The notes: a model not told the origin generated them from the letters alone. 64,000 nucleotides of DNA from Punica granatum (GCF_007655135.1 NC_045130.1:9052001-9116000); one strand, 5' to 3'; counted from the stretch's first letter, positions 1-12,024 are shown. Numbers and translations are program-made.

Positions 1-2271
1 ATGAAGCTCTTGGCTGCTCCATACCGCGCCAGGTTTAGAACCTTCACGGCAACAACCGTGTGATTCCAATCAAAAACACCTCGGAACACTGATCCGAAAC
101 TTCCCGAGCCTATCAAATTTATGGAAGAGAAACCATTTGTTGCTTTCAACAAGCTTTGGTAAGAAACCTTCAAAAGCCCATCTCTTGAAAAATCGGACGC
201 AATAGTTTTACTTTGCCTTCTACACCAGAGAATATATAGCAAAATGAGAATTAAAAGTAGTCCTAGAAGGCCTAAAACCAAGGAAACAATTATAATTCTC
301 GCAGAGTTCATGGTCCCCACCCTCATCGGTTCTCCAGTGTTGCATTTGGGCAGCCAAAATTCAACCAAACCCCCGCAGAGATCCTTATTTCCGATGAGAG
401 AGGTTGCACTTGCATTCCTGAAAACTCCTCTTGTTGGTACTGCGCCCTCAAATTCATTGAACGCGAGACCTAAACTTGTCAGATTTGGGTCCTCAAGGGA
501 TTTCGAAATTTTCCCAGACAGCATATTGTTTGATAAGTTCAGTTCTTGAATCCCTTTTAAGTTACTCAACATGGAAGGGATCGAACCTTCAAAAATGTTG
601 TCCTGCATGTAAAGATTCTCCATCATTATACAACTTCCAAGACTACCCAGGATTTCTCCAGAGATTCTATTATCTTGCAGATGTAATTCGCCCATATTTT
701 TCATATTCCCAACCTCTAGAGGAAGCTTGCCTGTCAAATTATTGCTAGAGAAGTCTGCGTATATCAACAAAGATGAGATTTCCATAATTTCAGGAGGTAT
801 GGCCCCACTAAGTTTGATATCGGCAAGGTCGAGAAGTAGTAAACTCCAACACTTGCTTAGAGATGAAGGTATTGTTCCTTGAAGACTATTGCTTCGCAAA
901 GACAGGTGGATCAACATCGATAAATTTCCCATGGCGTGTGGGATTTCTTCAGAGAATTCATTCCAACTTAGATACAATTGCTTTAGCCTTGCAAGATTGC
1001 AGATTTCGAAAGGAATGTTACCAAAAATGTTATTCCCATCCACAGAAAACCGTTCTCAGTTTATGAGATTGCCGATGGTACCTAGTAAGCCTTCGGATAT
1101 CATGTTCCAGCCAGACGAGAAATAATTGAGAGTTTTTGGCAGGTTAGAGATTCATTCGGGTATGTTTCCTTCGAATTTGTTGGATTTAAACTCTAATATC
1201 TCTAGCTTTGTAGAGTCTGTCAATGTGCAGAGGAAGTCGAGATCACTAACTTGCCGCCACCAAGATGATTCCTTGCAATGCTAACGACGGAGAGCTCATT
1301 CATTTTCTGGAAAGATGGAACCTCCCCAGTAAAATTATTTTGACTGATAGAAAATACCGAGAGGTTAGACAAATTGAATAGTGATTTGGGGATGGGTCCT
1401 GTGAAATGGTTCAGAGCAAAGGAGAGAAATTGGAGAGCTGGAAGAGTGAAGCCCAAGTCTGATGGTAAGCTCCCCACCAGTTGGTTTCCCCCCACATCAA
1501 GGACTTTCAAGGAGGATATATTGAATATCGATGTAGGAATGGTCCCAACGAAATTATTCACCCCGAGAGCAAGAATATTTAGGTTTTGCAGGCTACCTAA
1601 TGTATCTGGAATCATGCCACCGAGTTCATTTAGCGATATCGTGAGAATCTCGAGAGATGACAAATTTCTATAAGAACTAGGGATTGGCCCAATCAAATCA
1701 TTCCTACTCAAACGAAGCTCTTTGAGCTTCAACAAGGAGCTAAGCTCTGTAGGTAAATTCCCTTCAAGCATGTTGACATGGACGCGAAGTATAACGAGAT
1801 TGAAGCAATGAGACAAACTTGGAGGAATCGATCCATCCAACGAGTTGTTATTAAGGTGCAAACCCCGTAGTCTATATAGATGACCAACTTTGGGAGGAAT
1901 CCTTGAGTGGAAACTGTTGTTCTGGAGGTTGAGGACCCTCAAGAAGGCAAGGTTCCCAATCCTAGAGGATATAATTCCTCTCAGGTCTTTCGATTGCAAG
2001 TCCAAGACCGTGACTCTAGGGCACCTTCGACCGCAGGTAACTCTGTACCACTGGCAATAATGGATGGTGGTGTTCCACGAGTGTAGGACACGAAAGGGGG
2101 GTCACTCAAGGAGGTTTTGAATTCCAACAGAGCGAGCCGATCAGTTTCATTCCTAGGAATCTGGTTTGCACCAAACACAGAACATGAGAAGAAACTGATG
2201 ATGATAAGCAAAGAGATAGACCCGAATGCCAAAGGAAAAGGCCGACATCGATAGCAAAGTGGAAGCTCCAT
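1..2271 (-). pseudogene. LRR receptor-like kinase (LRR-XII, EFR/Xa21-like), 5' part, disrupted
   Basis: The minus strand encodes a signal peptide starting at 2271 (a second upstream ATG lies at 2331), an N-terminal cap with ETDRLALLEFK, many 24-residue leucine-rich repeats, a transmembrane segment (about 300-210, followed by WCRRQ) and the start of a kinase domain with the glycine loop IGSGSFGSVFRG and VAVK. The rest of the kinase lies beyond the left edge. In this family such proteins are plasma-membrane immune receptors that sense microbial or damage ligands. The reading frame is broken four times: a frameshift at the six-G run 2096-2101 (a seventh would restore the frame), a frameshift near 1247-1250, and in-frame TGA codons at 1152-1154 and 1056-1058. 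Repeats on both sides of each lesion remain in register with the family, so this is a recent pseudogene. Sequencing error could explain the homopolymer lesion but hardly all four. Confidence 0.88.
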
Positions 2272-2331
2272 TTTGTTGCGATTGATATACGATAGTAGAA
2301 GACAATATGAACGAAAAAGCAAAAGGGACAT

Positions 2332-5300
2332 ACGGAATTGATTAGCCAGTTCGTCAGAAATTCTAACTACGTCTGGGGGCGCCGCTAAGCCAAGTATTTC
2401 ACTATTTTTAGTTAGGATTACAAGAGATATAAACTGCTATTCACAGTACTTCAGGCGCCATAACTCAACACATTTGAATTTGAGTTGAGAGAAGGAGATT
2501 TGCGTGCTTAGTGTATCGGGAATATTTTTGCTTCTATATGTGGATATGTACATATTTTAAAGGACAAAGTTTTCTTTACCCAAAGTAAAAAGGACAAAAT
2601 TTTTAATCTTTATGAATAAATCTTCCACTTGATGTTATCATGCCATAGAAAATAATTAAAACGATGAAAACGAATTACATATTACTATCTAATCTATGAC
2701 TTCCTTCTTGCTTGTTTTGAGGATATGGACCACAAAGACCGAATCGATCAACCAAAGGGACTGCAGTTGTTGGCCGACTCTGGCCTTGCCAAAATAATAA
2801 TAATAATGGAGATGTTATAGATTCAAGTTTCCAAATATACGATTTTAATAGTATGATTATTCATATCCCTTTATTATATTTTTTTTATTTTATTACAGTA
2901 GATCAATCAGAGTTTGTTGTAATAGAAAGAAAAAAAAATGTTGGCCGGTCGGCTTAATGATAAATCCAATTGTAATTATTCAAAGTCTTTGGTCGATTTT
3001 TGTTGTCCTTTTGCACAGGATGAAAAAAGAAGTCTTGGCCTGCTGCCGTTGTCATTGTTCAATACATGGAATATCTGCAATTGGATTGATCGTAGTCAAT
3101 ACAAAAGCTTCATAATTACTATAATACTACTGCAAAGCATAAGAAATTTTTTTTAATCTAATTTTCACTTTCCCAAAGCATTCCTAGTGAAATAATTCTA
3201 CTTAATTGTAATCATTCAATTAAGATTAAAATTGTAATTTTTACTTCAATAATCTACATTCTCCTCTGCATGCGTCTCTCTTTTTTCATCTGCTCTCTCC
3301 CCAATTATTTTTATTATTATTATTAATTTCCTTTTAAGCTACATCTCCAAATGCCTCAATCAAAAGGTTAGTTTTGACATAACACTTCTCCAACTAGTCG
3401 ATTTCATATTTTTATTTTCGTTCCTATATATTTTTATTATTTTTGTAATCATAAGAGAGGTCCATGAGTCTAATGTAAAAATAAAAAATATTTTTGGCAC
3501 CTCAATGGTATTGATCCAGGTAGCCCTTCTTCCACATTATTATGAGGACGAACACTATGGTGGACACATTCAGACCCTCCATTATACTCAACAGTTCATC
3601 TCAAGCTTCCATGGTCAGCAGATGACATTCTTCGAGGATAAAAACTTTCAGACATGGTGTTATTGTAGCCGGACTTCTTTTAGTAGGGTTTATTGCTTGA
3701 GTTTTATGGGCTTGAAAGACATCTCTTGCCAATAGATATTTTCAATTTCCCTTGGAATGAGAAACAAAATATTAGCCCAAGCCTTCTCTAGAAAAAAAAA
3801 TATAATTGATGATTCTTTATTTTTTTTCTATCAACTAAGGTGTTCTCTGAATTATGAGTTAGTCTGTGGCTTCAATTACTACTACACACAAGATGATCAG
3901 TTGTTCAATTATTGTTATTGTTATTGTTTAAATTTTAAATTTTTAAAATTTAGAAACAGATAGATGCACTAAGTTGCGGAGGAATAGACTTGAACGGCTG
4001 ATCTCGAAGATAGCTGGGTCGCGACGGTCGGAGAAGGCTAGGGTGAAACAGAGTAATGGACTAATAATGAAGAAATTAGTTATTGCCTTGCCCATATATT
4101 TCACTTCAAATTCTCAATCTAATAAACATGAAAACCTTGATAAACTAATCTCAAACATTTTTTCTCTTTCCTACTTCTAAGTAAATGTTCTTATGAAAAG
4201 TTTTTTTTTCTTTAAATTAAGAATATTTCAACTTTGCACAGACATATAAATTTGAAGTCATATATTTATACATATTATATATATATATATATACGTTTCT
4301 ATATATATTGTTTGCACAGACACATATATAATTCCGTAATCATATATATCCATATCTATATATATGAAGCCATATATATATATATATATACACGTTTGTA
4401 TATAGTTCAATAACGGTCTCGTTAAGGAAACTCGGAAAATCCTAGGATAAGTTTCACATGGTTGGTGCGACTATCATCCTTGATCCTAAATATGCACTTG
4501 CTTTATAAAACGGACAATTATGAAAAGTGCTTAATTAACTTTCCATCAAGAAAATTTTAGGAAATTAATGATTTTCCATTTATGGCGTACAAAATACAAA
4601 TTCAAAAGAAGGAGCCGAAGTTTCCTCATGACACGAGGTCCGACCGGCAGCAGCCTGTAAACGGGTAACGTCCGCCGGCTGCAGACCAGCTGGGCCACAA
4701 ATACCAAAACCGCGTGGTCGGCAATGCGATAACACCCCCGCAAAGTCCCAAACTTTCAGCCTTCCCATAATCCCCATTAGAGAGCCCCCCTCGATCTTCC
4801 CTATATAAAGTCTTTGTTAATTGGCTGGAAATTGTTTAATTTTATTGACTTAGGCTTGGGTCTTCAGGGTGTAAACTCAAGAACTGATTAATTGATTCAT
4901 GTGGCCTAAATGAAATTTAAATCTGAAGTGCTCTAGATCTCGGCCACATAGGAATTAGAGGTCAAATTGGTTTAATAAAATTAAATGAAATTTAACAAAG
5001 TCTAATTTTCGTAAAGATAAAAAACCATAAAAAATTTCTCTTAGAAGAATTAAATTTGAACAGATGCTTCATTGATCGTATATGCAAACTTTTACACATA
5101 TATCTAACTCTTATTCCCTATAATCGCCTGTTAATGCGTATGCAAACTTTGCTCTGCAACTAAAAAACAATTGTGTTTGCAATTTCAACTGTAAAACAAC
5201 CAAATTGATTCTGTTAATTTTATTTAAGAAACCGACCACAACTCACACCTCCTCCTCAAATCTCCCGCTTACTTCCTATTTCCACTAAGTTAAGTGTTTT

Positions 5301-6849
5301 TCATACTTGCAGGCAACATTTATGCCTTTTCACTTATTTATTTATTTATTTATTTATTTCCCTAGATGATTTATCAGTCACGCTTAAAACTTTCCCACTG
5401 ACTAAATTAATTAATTCTTCCTAATTAACCCGCGTCGGATTTTTCACATCAAGATAAAGATATAATGCCCCCACAAGTCATGGAAGGTTTTGTATGACCA
5501 AAAATAGACGGAATTAGGAAAAATGATCAATAAGTCAAGTAGAGTGGCCGATGAACAATCCTCGTATTTAACAGTTTAAACTATTAATTACATGGTGAAA
5601 CTATCAGTCAATCTAATTTTAAGCGAATTGTTCTTTTCTTTTTGACTTATGGAATTCTAATTCTCAACACTTAATTAAAAAGAAGAAGCACGAGATGGTT
5701 TTTCTATGTGCGAGGAGTCTAGCTTAAGTAAATTAAATGGATACGAGAGTAATTCGACTGAACACCAAACTTTGAATGGAATGGGAATCCAGGCCCCGCC
5801 CGACTAGTCGAATTAAGTTCACCACCGCATTTGATTGCATCAATATCTTTGACTTCTCTACATAGTTGCACTTGTATTACGTCATTTTGCGTTATCTGTA
5901 CTAAATTATGAAACCACAGAGAACGTACTTTTCCAATTAGACTACCTTACATTTAGTTTTCGAATTGGATAATGATCCAATTCAACTAGATTTTGTGCAA
6001 TGATTGCAAGTGTTAACAAATATATTAATGTGTGAGAATATATATGTGTATGTATATATAGATGTGAAAGTATATGAGAAATTTATTATAAAAAATTTAA
6101 TATGTATATATAGATTTGAAAGTATATGAGGAATTTATTATTAAAAAAATGATTATAAAAAACTACGTGAGAGAATTTATTATTAAATTAGAAAAAACAA
6201 AAGATTAAAAAAAATTGTAATCGCAGTGCAAAAAGGCTTCCTTCTATGCAGAAATTCTATTGCTTCCATTTTTTGTTCATTCAACACCAAACTTGTACAC
6301 CATTCTTTCTTTATTCATATGCAAAAAGTGCTAACATTTACACTATTAGGACGGTACAATTACAAATGAGGCAGTTGTCCAGATATGTGATTCCCTTTGT
6401 CCATTGCCATTTCATGAAATTAATCCAAGGACCACAGTGGGCCCATATATGGCGTTGGGCCTTTGGAAGGTGGGCCTCCTCACCCACAAACACCCTAAAG
6501 ATACGGAGGCCCAACAAGCCCCGATGCATGAGATGCATTTCACGTCGTGTTGCTATAAGCAATCGATAATCAGTCCTATCCATACTCGTACGTCTAAATA
6601 TCGCTGTCCGGCAATCTTGTCCTCGGCCAGTCTATTATGGAAAGTAAATCTTTCCATAATTGCTTAGAGGCCAAATTGATATTTTACATAATATCAAAGC
6701 GGGTTATGCTTCCGCGCGCATGTATGTGGATTTATATCATGCCATTTGAAAAGTCTCTTTGTTGATAGGCAGCCGAAGTGCACCCGTGTTTGGCCAGAGT
6801 TTGGAACTCGTGGGGTCTCTTTGAATCCGAGTGCGGAGAAAAAAAACCC
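2332..6849. other. Gene-poor AT-rich intergenic DNA
   Basis: I see no coding sequence with family resemblance. The stretch holds poly-A/T tracts, TA-rich microsatellite-like DNA near 4275-4400, and a TTTA run at 5335-5360. A GC-richer patch at 4610-4760 is followed by a TATA-like CTATATAAAG at 4800, which looks like a core promoter on the plus strand, but no open reading frame follows it. Confidence 0.6.
6438..6513. promoter_or_regulatory. Cluster of TGGGCC/GGCCCA (site II-like) motifs
   Basis: Four copies of the TGGGCC/GGCCCA core fall within 76 bp. These motifs bind TCP factors in promoters of plant growth and ribosomal genes. No gene follows on either strand, so this may be an orphan or a captured promoter fragment. 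Confidence 0.3.
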
Positions 6850-7160
6850 GCCACATATTAGTCCGGTCCAACCGTGGTCTCATTGTCAATTATCGTCTCC
6901 TCCCCCTCCCGAGCACGGAAGTCCAGTCCCGGCTCGTAGTTAGTTCTTAAGGGCGAGTTGTTCTAATCCACATGGCACGTGTAAGTGAATGTCAGAGCAA
7001 TATGTTACCACGTGATGACGGATGTTAAGAGTAAAAAATTCCACACGAAAAAATTAAGAAGAATCTAATGGGTTTATAAGAGATTGAATATCACAATCTA
7101 TTAACTCGAATTTTTGGATTAAAGATGGGTCCAATCACTTATAGATTCAATAGATATTTT
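6850..7160 (+). repeat. Dispersed repeat R1, copy A
   Basis: This stretch is clearly related to 38285-38640: CTCCCGAGCAC, CTCGTAGT, TTGTTCTA, TGGCACG, ACGGA(C/T)GTT and GATGGRYCCAATYACTTATA recur in the same order and spacing. The second copy lies directly after a Ty1/copia 3' end, so R1 may be a solo LTR or a short LTR-type element. Its exact ends are not visible. Confidence 0.6.
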
Positions 7161-7619
7161 ACACAGTCTATTGAATCGAGACTGTCAATTTAAAAGTCCG
7201 GGGCGGGCGAGGCCCATGCTTCCGTTCCGATAATGGTAATGGATCCAAAATTTGGGAACTCAATCGAACTGATTATCAACATCATTATCATCCTCGTATG
7301 ATCTCTGATTCTCTATCCTAAAGTGCTACTCAATGCTCCCTCCCGCACCCTTATGCACTCCCGAAGGGCCACGAGGCATAAGGAAATTGGTAAGGCATTC
7401 CGTCTTCGTGCTATTGCTACCGAGACTCATCAAAATTCGGAAATCTATATGTAAATTTTTTTAAAGCGTAGAATGGATAACTGTCACTCCAACTTCCCTC
7501 TGCTCGGTCCATTTATCCCTGCTTCCACACACATATAAGCGTCTTCATTCCAATTAAGTAGGCGTTGACTATGTTAGTCGTATCAATCAGTCTCTTTTTT
7601 CCTTTTATAATCGATAACC

Positions 7620-7656
7620 TACACACACACACGTATATATATATATATATATATAT
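7620..7656. repeat. (CA)n/(TA)n microsatellite
   Basis: A CA dinucleotide run passes directly into a TA run of about 23 bp. Confidence 0.9.
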
Positions 7657-7674
7657 GTTTAATAATCAAAGTAA

Positions 7675-7850
7675 ATTGACTCAAAAGGTGCGGTACTTCT
7701 TCAGCTTGAGCAAAATCTCAAATTCGAATCATTATGAATATAAAAAATTTATATTGTGGGAATTTTACCCCTTAATGGACCGATCATGCTCGACTCGATC
7801 AGTCATGATTCAATTAGACTTTCGAATATCATAATTTATACCAAATTATA
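7675..7850 (+). repeat. SINE-like repeat S2, copy 1
   Basis: Shares an ordered set of blocks with 58505-58690 and, more weakly, with 57665-57800: a TTCGAAT box, an AATTTTACC block, a CATGCTCGACTCGATC block and an ACTTTCGAATAT end. The TTCGAATC block resembles a tRNA B box, which suggests a SINE, but no A box or tail is clear. Confidence 0.4.
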
Positions 7851-8358
7851 TGATAATTTTCCAATTAATACACAAGTCACTAAGAGCCCGTTGTTCTTCA
7901 CCCCGACAATTTCCCCTTTCATTTCCGACCTGCCTTGTATTAAATTCTCGGACAATGACATTTTTATTTATGTTCACCTTGATAATTGATAAGTTAAAAG
8001 AAACGTAAATTCTTTTTAAAGCAAATATTTTCCCTCAAGTTTTATTTATAGCCAAAAAAAAAGATTTCATAAAATAAAGCACGAATTTTGATTTGTTATA
8101 AATCTCTAATTCCTCATAACCGGAAAAAAATCTCTAGATCCTGCTATATATCATTATTTAATTCAATGGATTACTTTTTTTTATAATATAAAAATCAGAA
8201 AACCACATAACAAGATTAAAGAAAATCTTAATATTAAAGGGGTAAAAAACTCAGAGATAGTCAATCCAATCATGCCCTAGCCAACGGGTCAGCGTGGACG
8301 CGACATCATCAATGTTCAAAATACAATCGATCACCTCCGATTTTATATATATGATGTT
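7828..8358. repeat. Tandem duplication D1, left copy
   Basis: Nearly every block recurs in the same order at 8405-8955, for example GATAATTTTCCAATTA, CTAAGAGCCC, TTGTTCTTCA, TATTTTCCCTCAAGTTTTAT, CTCTAGATCCTGC, GGTCAGCGTGGACGC and CCGATTTTATATATA. Small indels and substitutions are spread throughout, so the event is not recent. No coding potential is conserved between the copies. Confidence 0.85.
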
Positions 8359-8404
8359 TTGGATACCAAGATTTATCCCGAAAAATATATATGTTTAATA
8401 ATTG

Positions 8405-8955
8405 TGACTATCGCATAATTAATGTGAGTTCATATAATAATTTTCCAATTACTATGCACCACAAGTCCACTAAGAGCCCCTTGTTCTTCATCCCGACGAT
8501 TTCCCCTTCACTTCCGACCAGCCTTGCATTAAATTCTCGGACACTGACATTTTTATTTATTTTCACCTTGATAATTGATAAGGAAAAAGAAAGGTAAATT
8601 CTTTTAAAAGCAAATATTTTCCCTCAAGTTTTATTTATAGCAGAAAAAAAGATTTCATTAAATAAAGTACCAATTTTGATTTGTTATAAAGTTCCTGCTA
8701 ACCCCGAAAAAAAAAACCTCTAGATCCTGCCATATGTCAATATATAATTCAATGAATTACTTTTTATTTTTTTTCATAATATAAAAATCAGAAAAACACG
8801 TATCAGGATTAAAGAAAATCTCAATATTAAAAGGGTGAAAAACTCAGAAATAATCAATCCAGCCGTGCCTTACTCAACGGGGTCAGCGTGGACGCAACCC
8901 TGTCTATGTTCAAACTACAATCGGTCACCCCCGATTTTATATATACGATATATAT
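8405..8955. repeat. Tandem duplication D1, right copy
   Basis: Right partner of 7828-8358, separated from it by about 45 bp. The end runs into a TA-rich tract. It is followed by a GC-richer island at about 9000-9125 that I cannot assign. Confidence 0.85.
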
Positions 8956-9390
8956 ATATTTGTTTCCTTTCATTAATTTAATCCACCATTGAGGTGAAGG
9001 TGGTGAGCTGCCACCTGCGGCGACAGCCCCCTTAGCAAAGGTCGTTGGAGGCCCAATGCTTGTCGATGACCTCGCGTTGCAGTGGCCAGGGCCAGCGACG
9101 AAGACACCGACCCTTGACTTCCGAATCTGTTTTTGCTCTTTAAATAATTCCTTTTTTATTTTTGGGTGCCACATAAGGAAGAATTATTCGCTTGACCAAA
9201 ATCAGTAGTTAATAGTCAAAACAAAAATGCTAAATTCTCTTAAGTGGTGTGCTTAAACATCCTCCTAATTTAAAATCTAACTCACGTCTATTGAATGTCC
9301 TTGAATTTTGTGTAAATCACATATCACCCATTGTGAATGTAATTTTAAATTAGGAGATTTTTTTTCTATTGATTATTAGGAGAATATGTC

Positions 9391-9550
9391 AACACTCTAG
9401 TCAAAAATATGATTTGAGTTTATTATTATGAAAAACAAAAGCTAAATTGATAAATTTTAAAATCAATTTAAACTCTAGTGAAAAAAATATTATTTGAGTT
9501 TATTATTATGAAAAACAAAAGCTATATCGATAAATTTTAAAATCAATTTA
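9391..9550. repeat. Two 80-bp tandem repeats
   Basis: Units 9391-9470 and 9471-9550 share TTTGAGTTTATTATTATG, AAAAACAAAAGCTA and GATAAATTTTAAAATCAATT with only a few substitutions. Confidence 0.85.
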
Positions 9551-9879
9551 AACATTTTCGAAAAAAAAAAGATATCAGTAGCTTAATACATTCTTTCCGA
9601 TGAGCAAGTAGTGATATATGAATGTTATCTTTAAATAAAATCTTAAATTTGAGTTTTTTTAATGAAAAAAATCTACATTGAATCAATTTTTTCCCTTAAT
9701 TGGTCTATACTACTTGAACCGGGTTATTTAAGATTTATTAGACTTTTACATATTAGAATGCACTCAACAAATTAAATTCTCTCAAACCTTTTTTCTTTTC
9801 ATTTACAAAATCAGTCTCAAAATCTCATTTAAGAGAATATAATAACATCAAACCACCTTAATGGACACACATGGATTTA

Positions 9880-10225
9880 ATTCAACACATTTTCATTTTT
9901 ATGGCAAGTGAAAAACTCCTTTATTTTAATTGGCATTTGGTTTCATGATTTAAATTTCAAATCACTTTATTCTTCCATCAATTCAATAATATAATCATTA
10001 CATTTTGTATTTTTTCTATTTAATAATAAATTCTCACACATACTTTTTCCTAACAATTATTACAATCAATTTTAAATAATAAATTCCTCCATCTACTTTA
10101 CAACCACATATATATACATATTTTTTATCTTTTTTCTATTTAATAATAAATACTCACATTTATTTTTCCTAACTATTACTACAATTAATTTTTTTAATAA
10201 TAAATTCTCAATTTATTATTAGCTA
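9880..10225. repeat. AT-rich MITE family F, copy
   Basis: Contains the recurring blocks AATTCAATAATATAATCATTAC, ATAATAAATTCTC and ATTACAATCAATTTT, also seen at 34140-34510 and in the inverted pair at 62505-63097. Its terminal repeats are decayed here. The best-defined copy is 62811-63097. Confidence 0.55.
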
Positions 10226-10285
10226 TTTTGCCCGAATACAAGTATAATGAAGTAAAATTGAATCGTACTATGAAACCAATCGAAA

Positions 10286-11961
10286 TAGGGTTGTCCATTT
10301 CGGTTCAAGCTGGATCAAACCAACTAAATCGAAAATTACTTTTTTGTAAAAATGAAATCCGAAAACAGAACTGAAGTACTTGAGAACCGAACCAATAAAA
10401 ATTTTAGGTTCGGTTATTTAATAAAATAAAACTCGGCAACCCAAGTTTAAACCAAAAGAAAGAGAATTTGGGAAACTGGGGAGAGAGAGAGAAAGACGGA
10501 GACGGAAAGACGTCCGGCTGTGGGCGAAGTTGAAGCTCACCTTAGTTTTTGGCTTCTTCGTGCTCGAGAGGGCGGTAGAGGAGAGATGGAGAGACTGAAG
10601 GCTTCCATCATAGAAAGACAAGCAAAGAGATGAGAGGGAAGGAGAAGGGGAAAGAGAAATCGAAGAAAGGTAGAAAGAGCGAGCGGAGAGGGAAAAGAAT
10701 GAGGGAGTTGTCAAGCTGCCGATCACCATTGAAAGAGAGAGCGAGTGTGTGAGTGAGTGACATACAATTAAAGAGAGAGAGAAAGCGGAACAGTAAGCAG
10801 CTGAAGAGCAGACTCGTTGCTGCAGCTGAGAAGCGAATCTTCGAGAATGAGATTGAAAGACTAGAGAAGCGGAATAAGGATAGGTTGTTGTGCTGCAAAA
10901 AGCGAGAAAATTACTCGGGTGATATAAAACTTTTTAAATTGTAACGTGACGGTATAAAATCATTTTTTGTAACAATTTGATATAAAACTTATCAAGTTAT
11001 TTCAATAGAGTCCAATTCGTCAATTTCTACCGATGCCGAGAAGACTTTCTGACGTGACGTAGCAAATCGTATCGTATATAAGTTCAAAGCTTTTAGCATA
11101 ATGTAATAAATGAGTACAAAACTTTATTGAGATATAACAAAATGATATAAAATTTTTAGCACGATGTAACAAATAGATACAAATAGCGGAACAAATGAGA
11201 CAAAGTTATAACAGATTAACTAACTTTAAAGCAATTCCAACAGCACAATATGAATTGCTTTGCCTTTCAAAGCAGCAACAACCCATGGCCGAGAGTTACC
11301 AAGAGTTAAATGAGTTGTTACTGCTTTGAAAGGAAAACAATTCATATTGTACCGCTGAAATTGCTTTAAAGCTGGTTAATTTGCTTTGTCATTGTCTCAT
11401 TTGTTCCACTATTTATATCAATTTATTACATCATACTAAAAAATTTGTACCATTTTATTATATCTTAATAAAATTTTGTATCCATTTATTACACCATGCT
11501 AAAAGCTTTGCTTACATATAATACGACTTGTCACGTCACGTACCACGTCAGAAAGTTTTCACGACGTCGGCGAAAATTGACGGATCATACTTTATTAAAA
11601 TGATTTGATAAGTTTTTTTTATCAAATTATTGCAAACAAATTTTGTACCGTTCACATTATAATTTAAAAGGTTTTATATCATCTAAATAATTTTTTCTGC
11701 TGAAAGCCTGAAAGTAGAAACCTTAATCTAACTCCTCCCGTAAACTCTGTAAGTCGTGAACCCCTTTTACCTTTGGCCCTTTTTTTCTTTTAAATTTCGA
11801 TTTTCGATTCGGTTCATTCCCACGACCCTAAAATCCGAACTCGAACCCAAAATTATCTATTCGGATTTCGGTTCGAGTTGGAACCGAACATGCCATGGTC
11901 GAAACCGAAATATTTTGGTTCGAATTTGAATTCGGTTTGGACCGAATTATGTACAGCCCTA
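10286..11961. mobile_element. Non-autonomous hAT transposon with perfect 8-bp target duplication
   Basis: The left end begins TAGGGTTGTCCATTTCGGTT and the right end, read inward, begins TAGGGCTGTACATAATTCGG. Both ends carry many GGTTCGG/CCGAACC subterminal motifs, as is usual for hAT elements. The flanks carry an exact 8-bp duplication, AATCGAAA, at 10278-10285 and 11962-11969. No transposase is encoded, so movement would need an autonomous relative. The interior holds a purine-rich GAGA-type stretch (about 10475-10900), possibly a captured gene leader, and a nested foldback element. The right end lies 50 bp from a heat shock element of the HSF gene promoter. Confidence 0.9.
10904..11698. mobile_element. 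Long inverted-repeat (foldback) element nested in the hAT element
   Basis: The left arm (about 10904-11285) and right arm (about 11320-11698) are reverse complements over about 380 bp, separated by a loop of roughly 20-30 bp around GGCCGAGAGTTACC (about 11288). The outer ends read GAGAAAATTACTCGGGTGATA and AGAAAAAATTATTTAGATGA. A candidate 9-bp target duplication, GCAAAAAGC (10895-10903) and GCTGAAAGC (11699-11707), matches at 7 of 9 positions. That would fit a Mutator-like element with long terminal repeats. No protein is encoded. Transcribed RNA would fold into a very long hairpin. Confidence 0.85.
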
Positions 11962-12011
11962 AATCGAAATCTTATTTCACGTCTCTCAAATTATGGAGAG
12001 AGAGAGAGAGA

Positions 12012-12024
12012 GAAACTTCTGGAA
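12012..12024. promoter_or_regulatory. Perfect three-unit heat shock element
   Basis: The sequence GAAacTTCtgGAA fits the nGAAnnTTCnnGAAn consensus for heat shock factor trimers exactly. It lies 968 bp upstream of the HSF start codon and 240 bp upstream of the putative TATA box. Confidence 0.75.

Noticed and set aside
1374..1673. Plus-strand frame within the LRR kinase region
   Set aside because: Shadow of leucine-rich repeat coding on the minus strand.
9391..9550. Possible CRISPR-like spaced repeats
   Set aside because: Only two directly adjacent 80-bp units in a plant nuclear genome; a simple tandem duplication.
10418..10898. Serine/leucine/phenylalanine-rich frames in the GA-rich part of the hAT element
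   Set aside because: Simple-sequence translation products without any domain.
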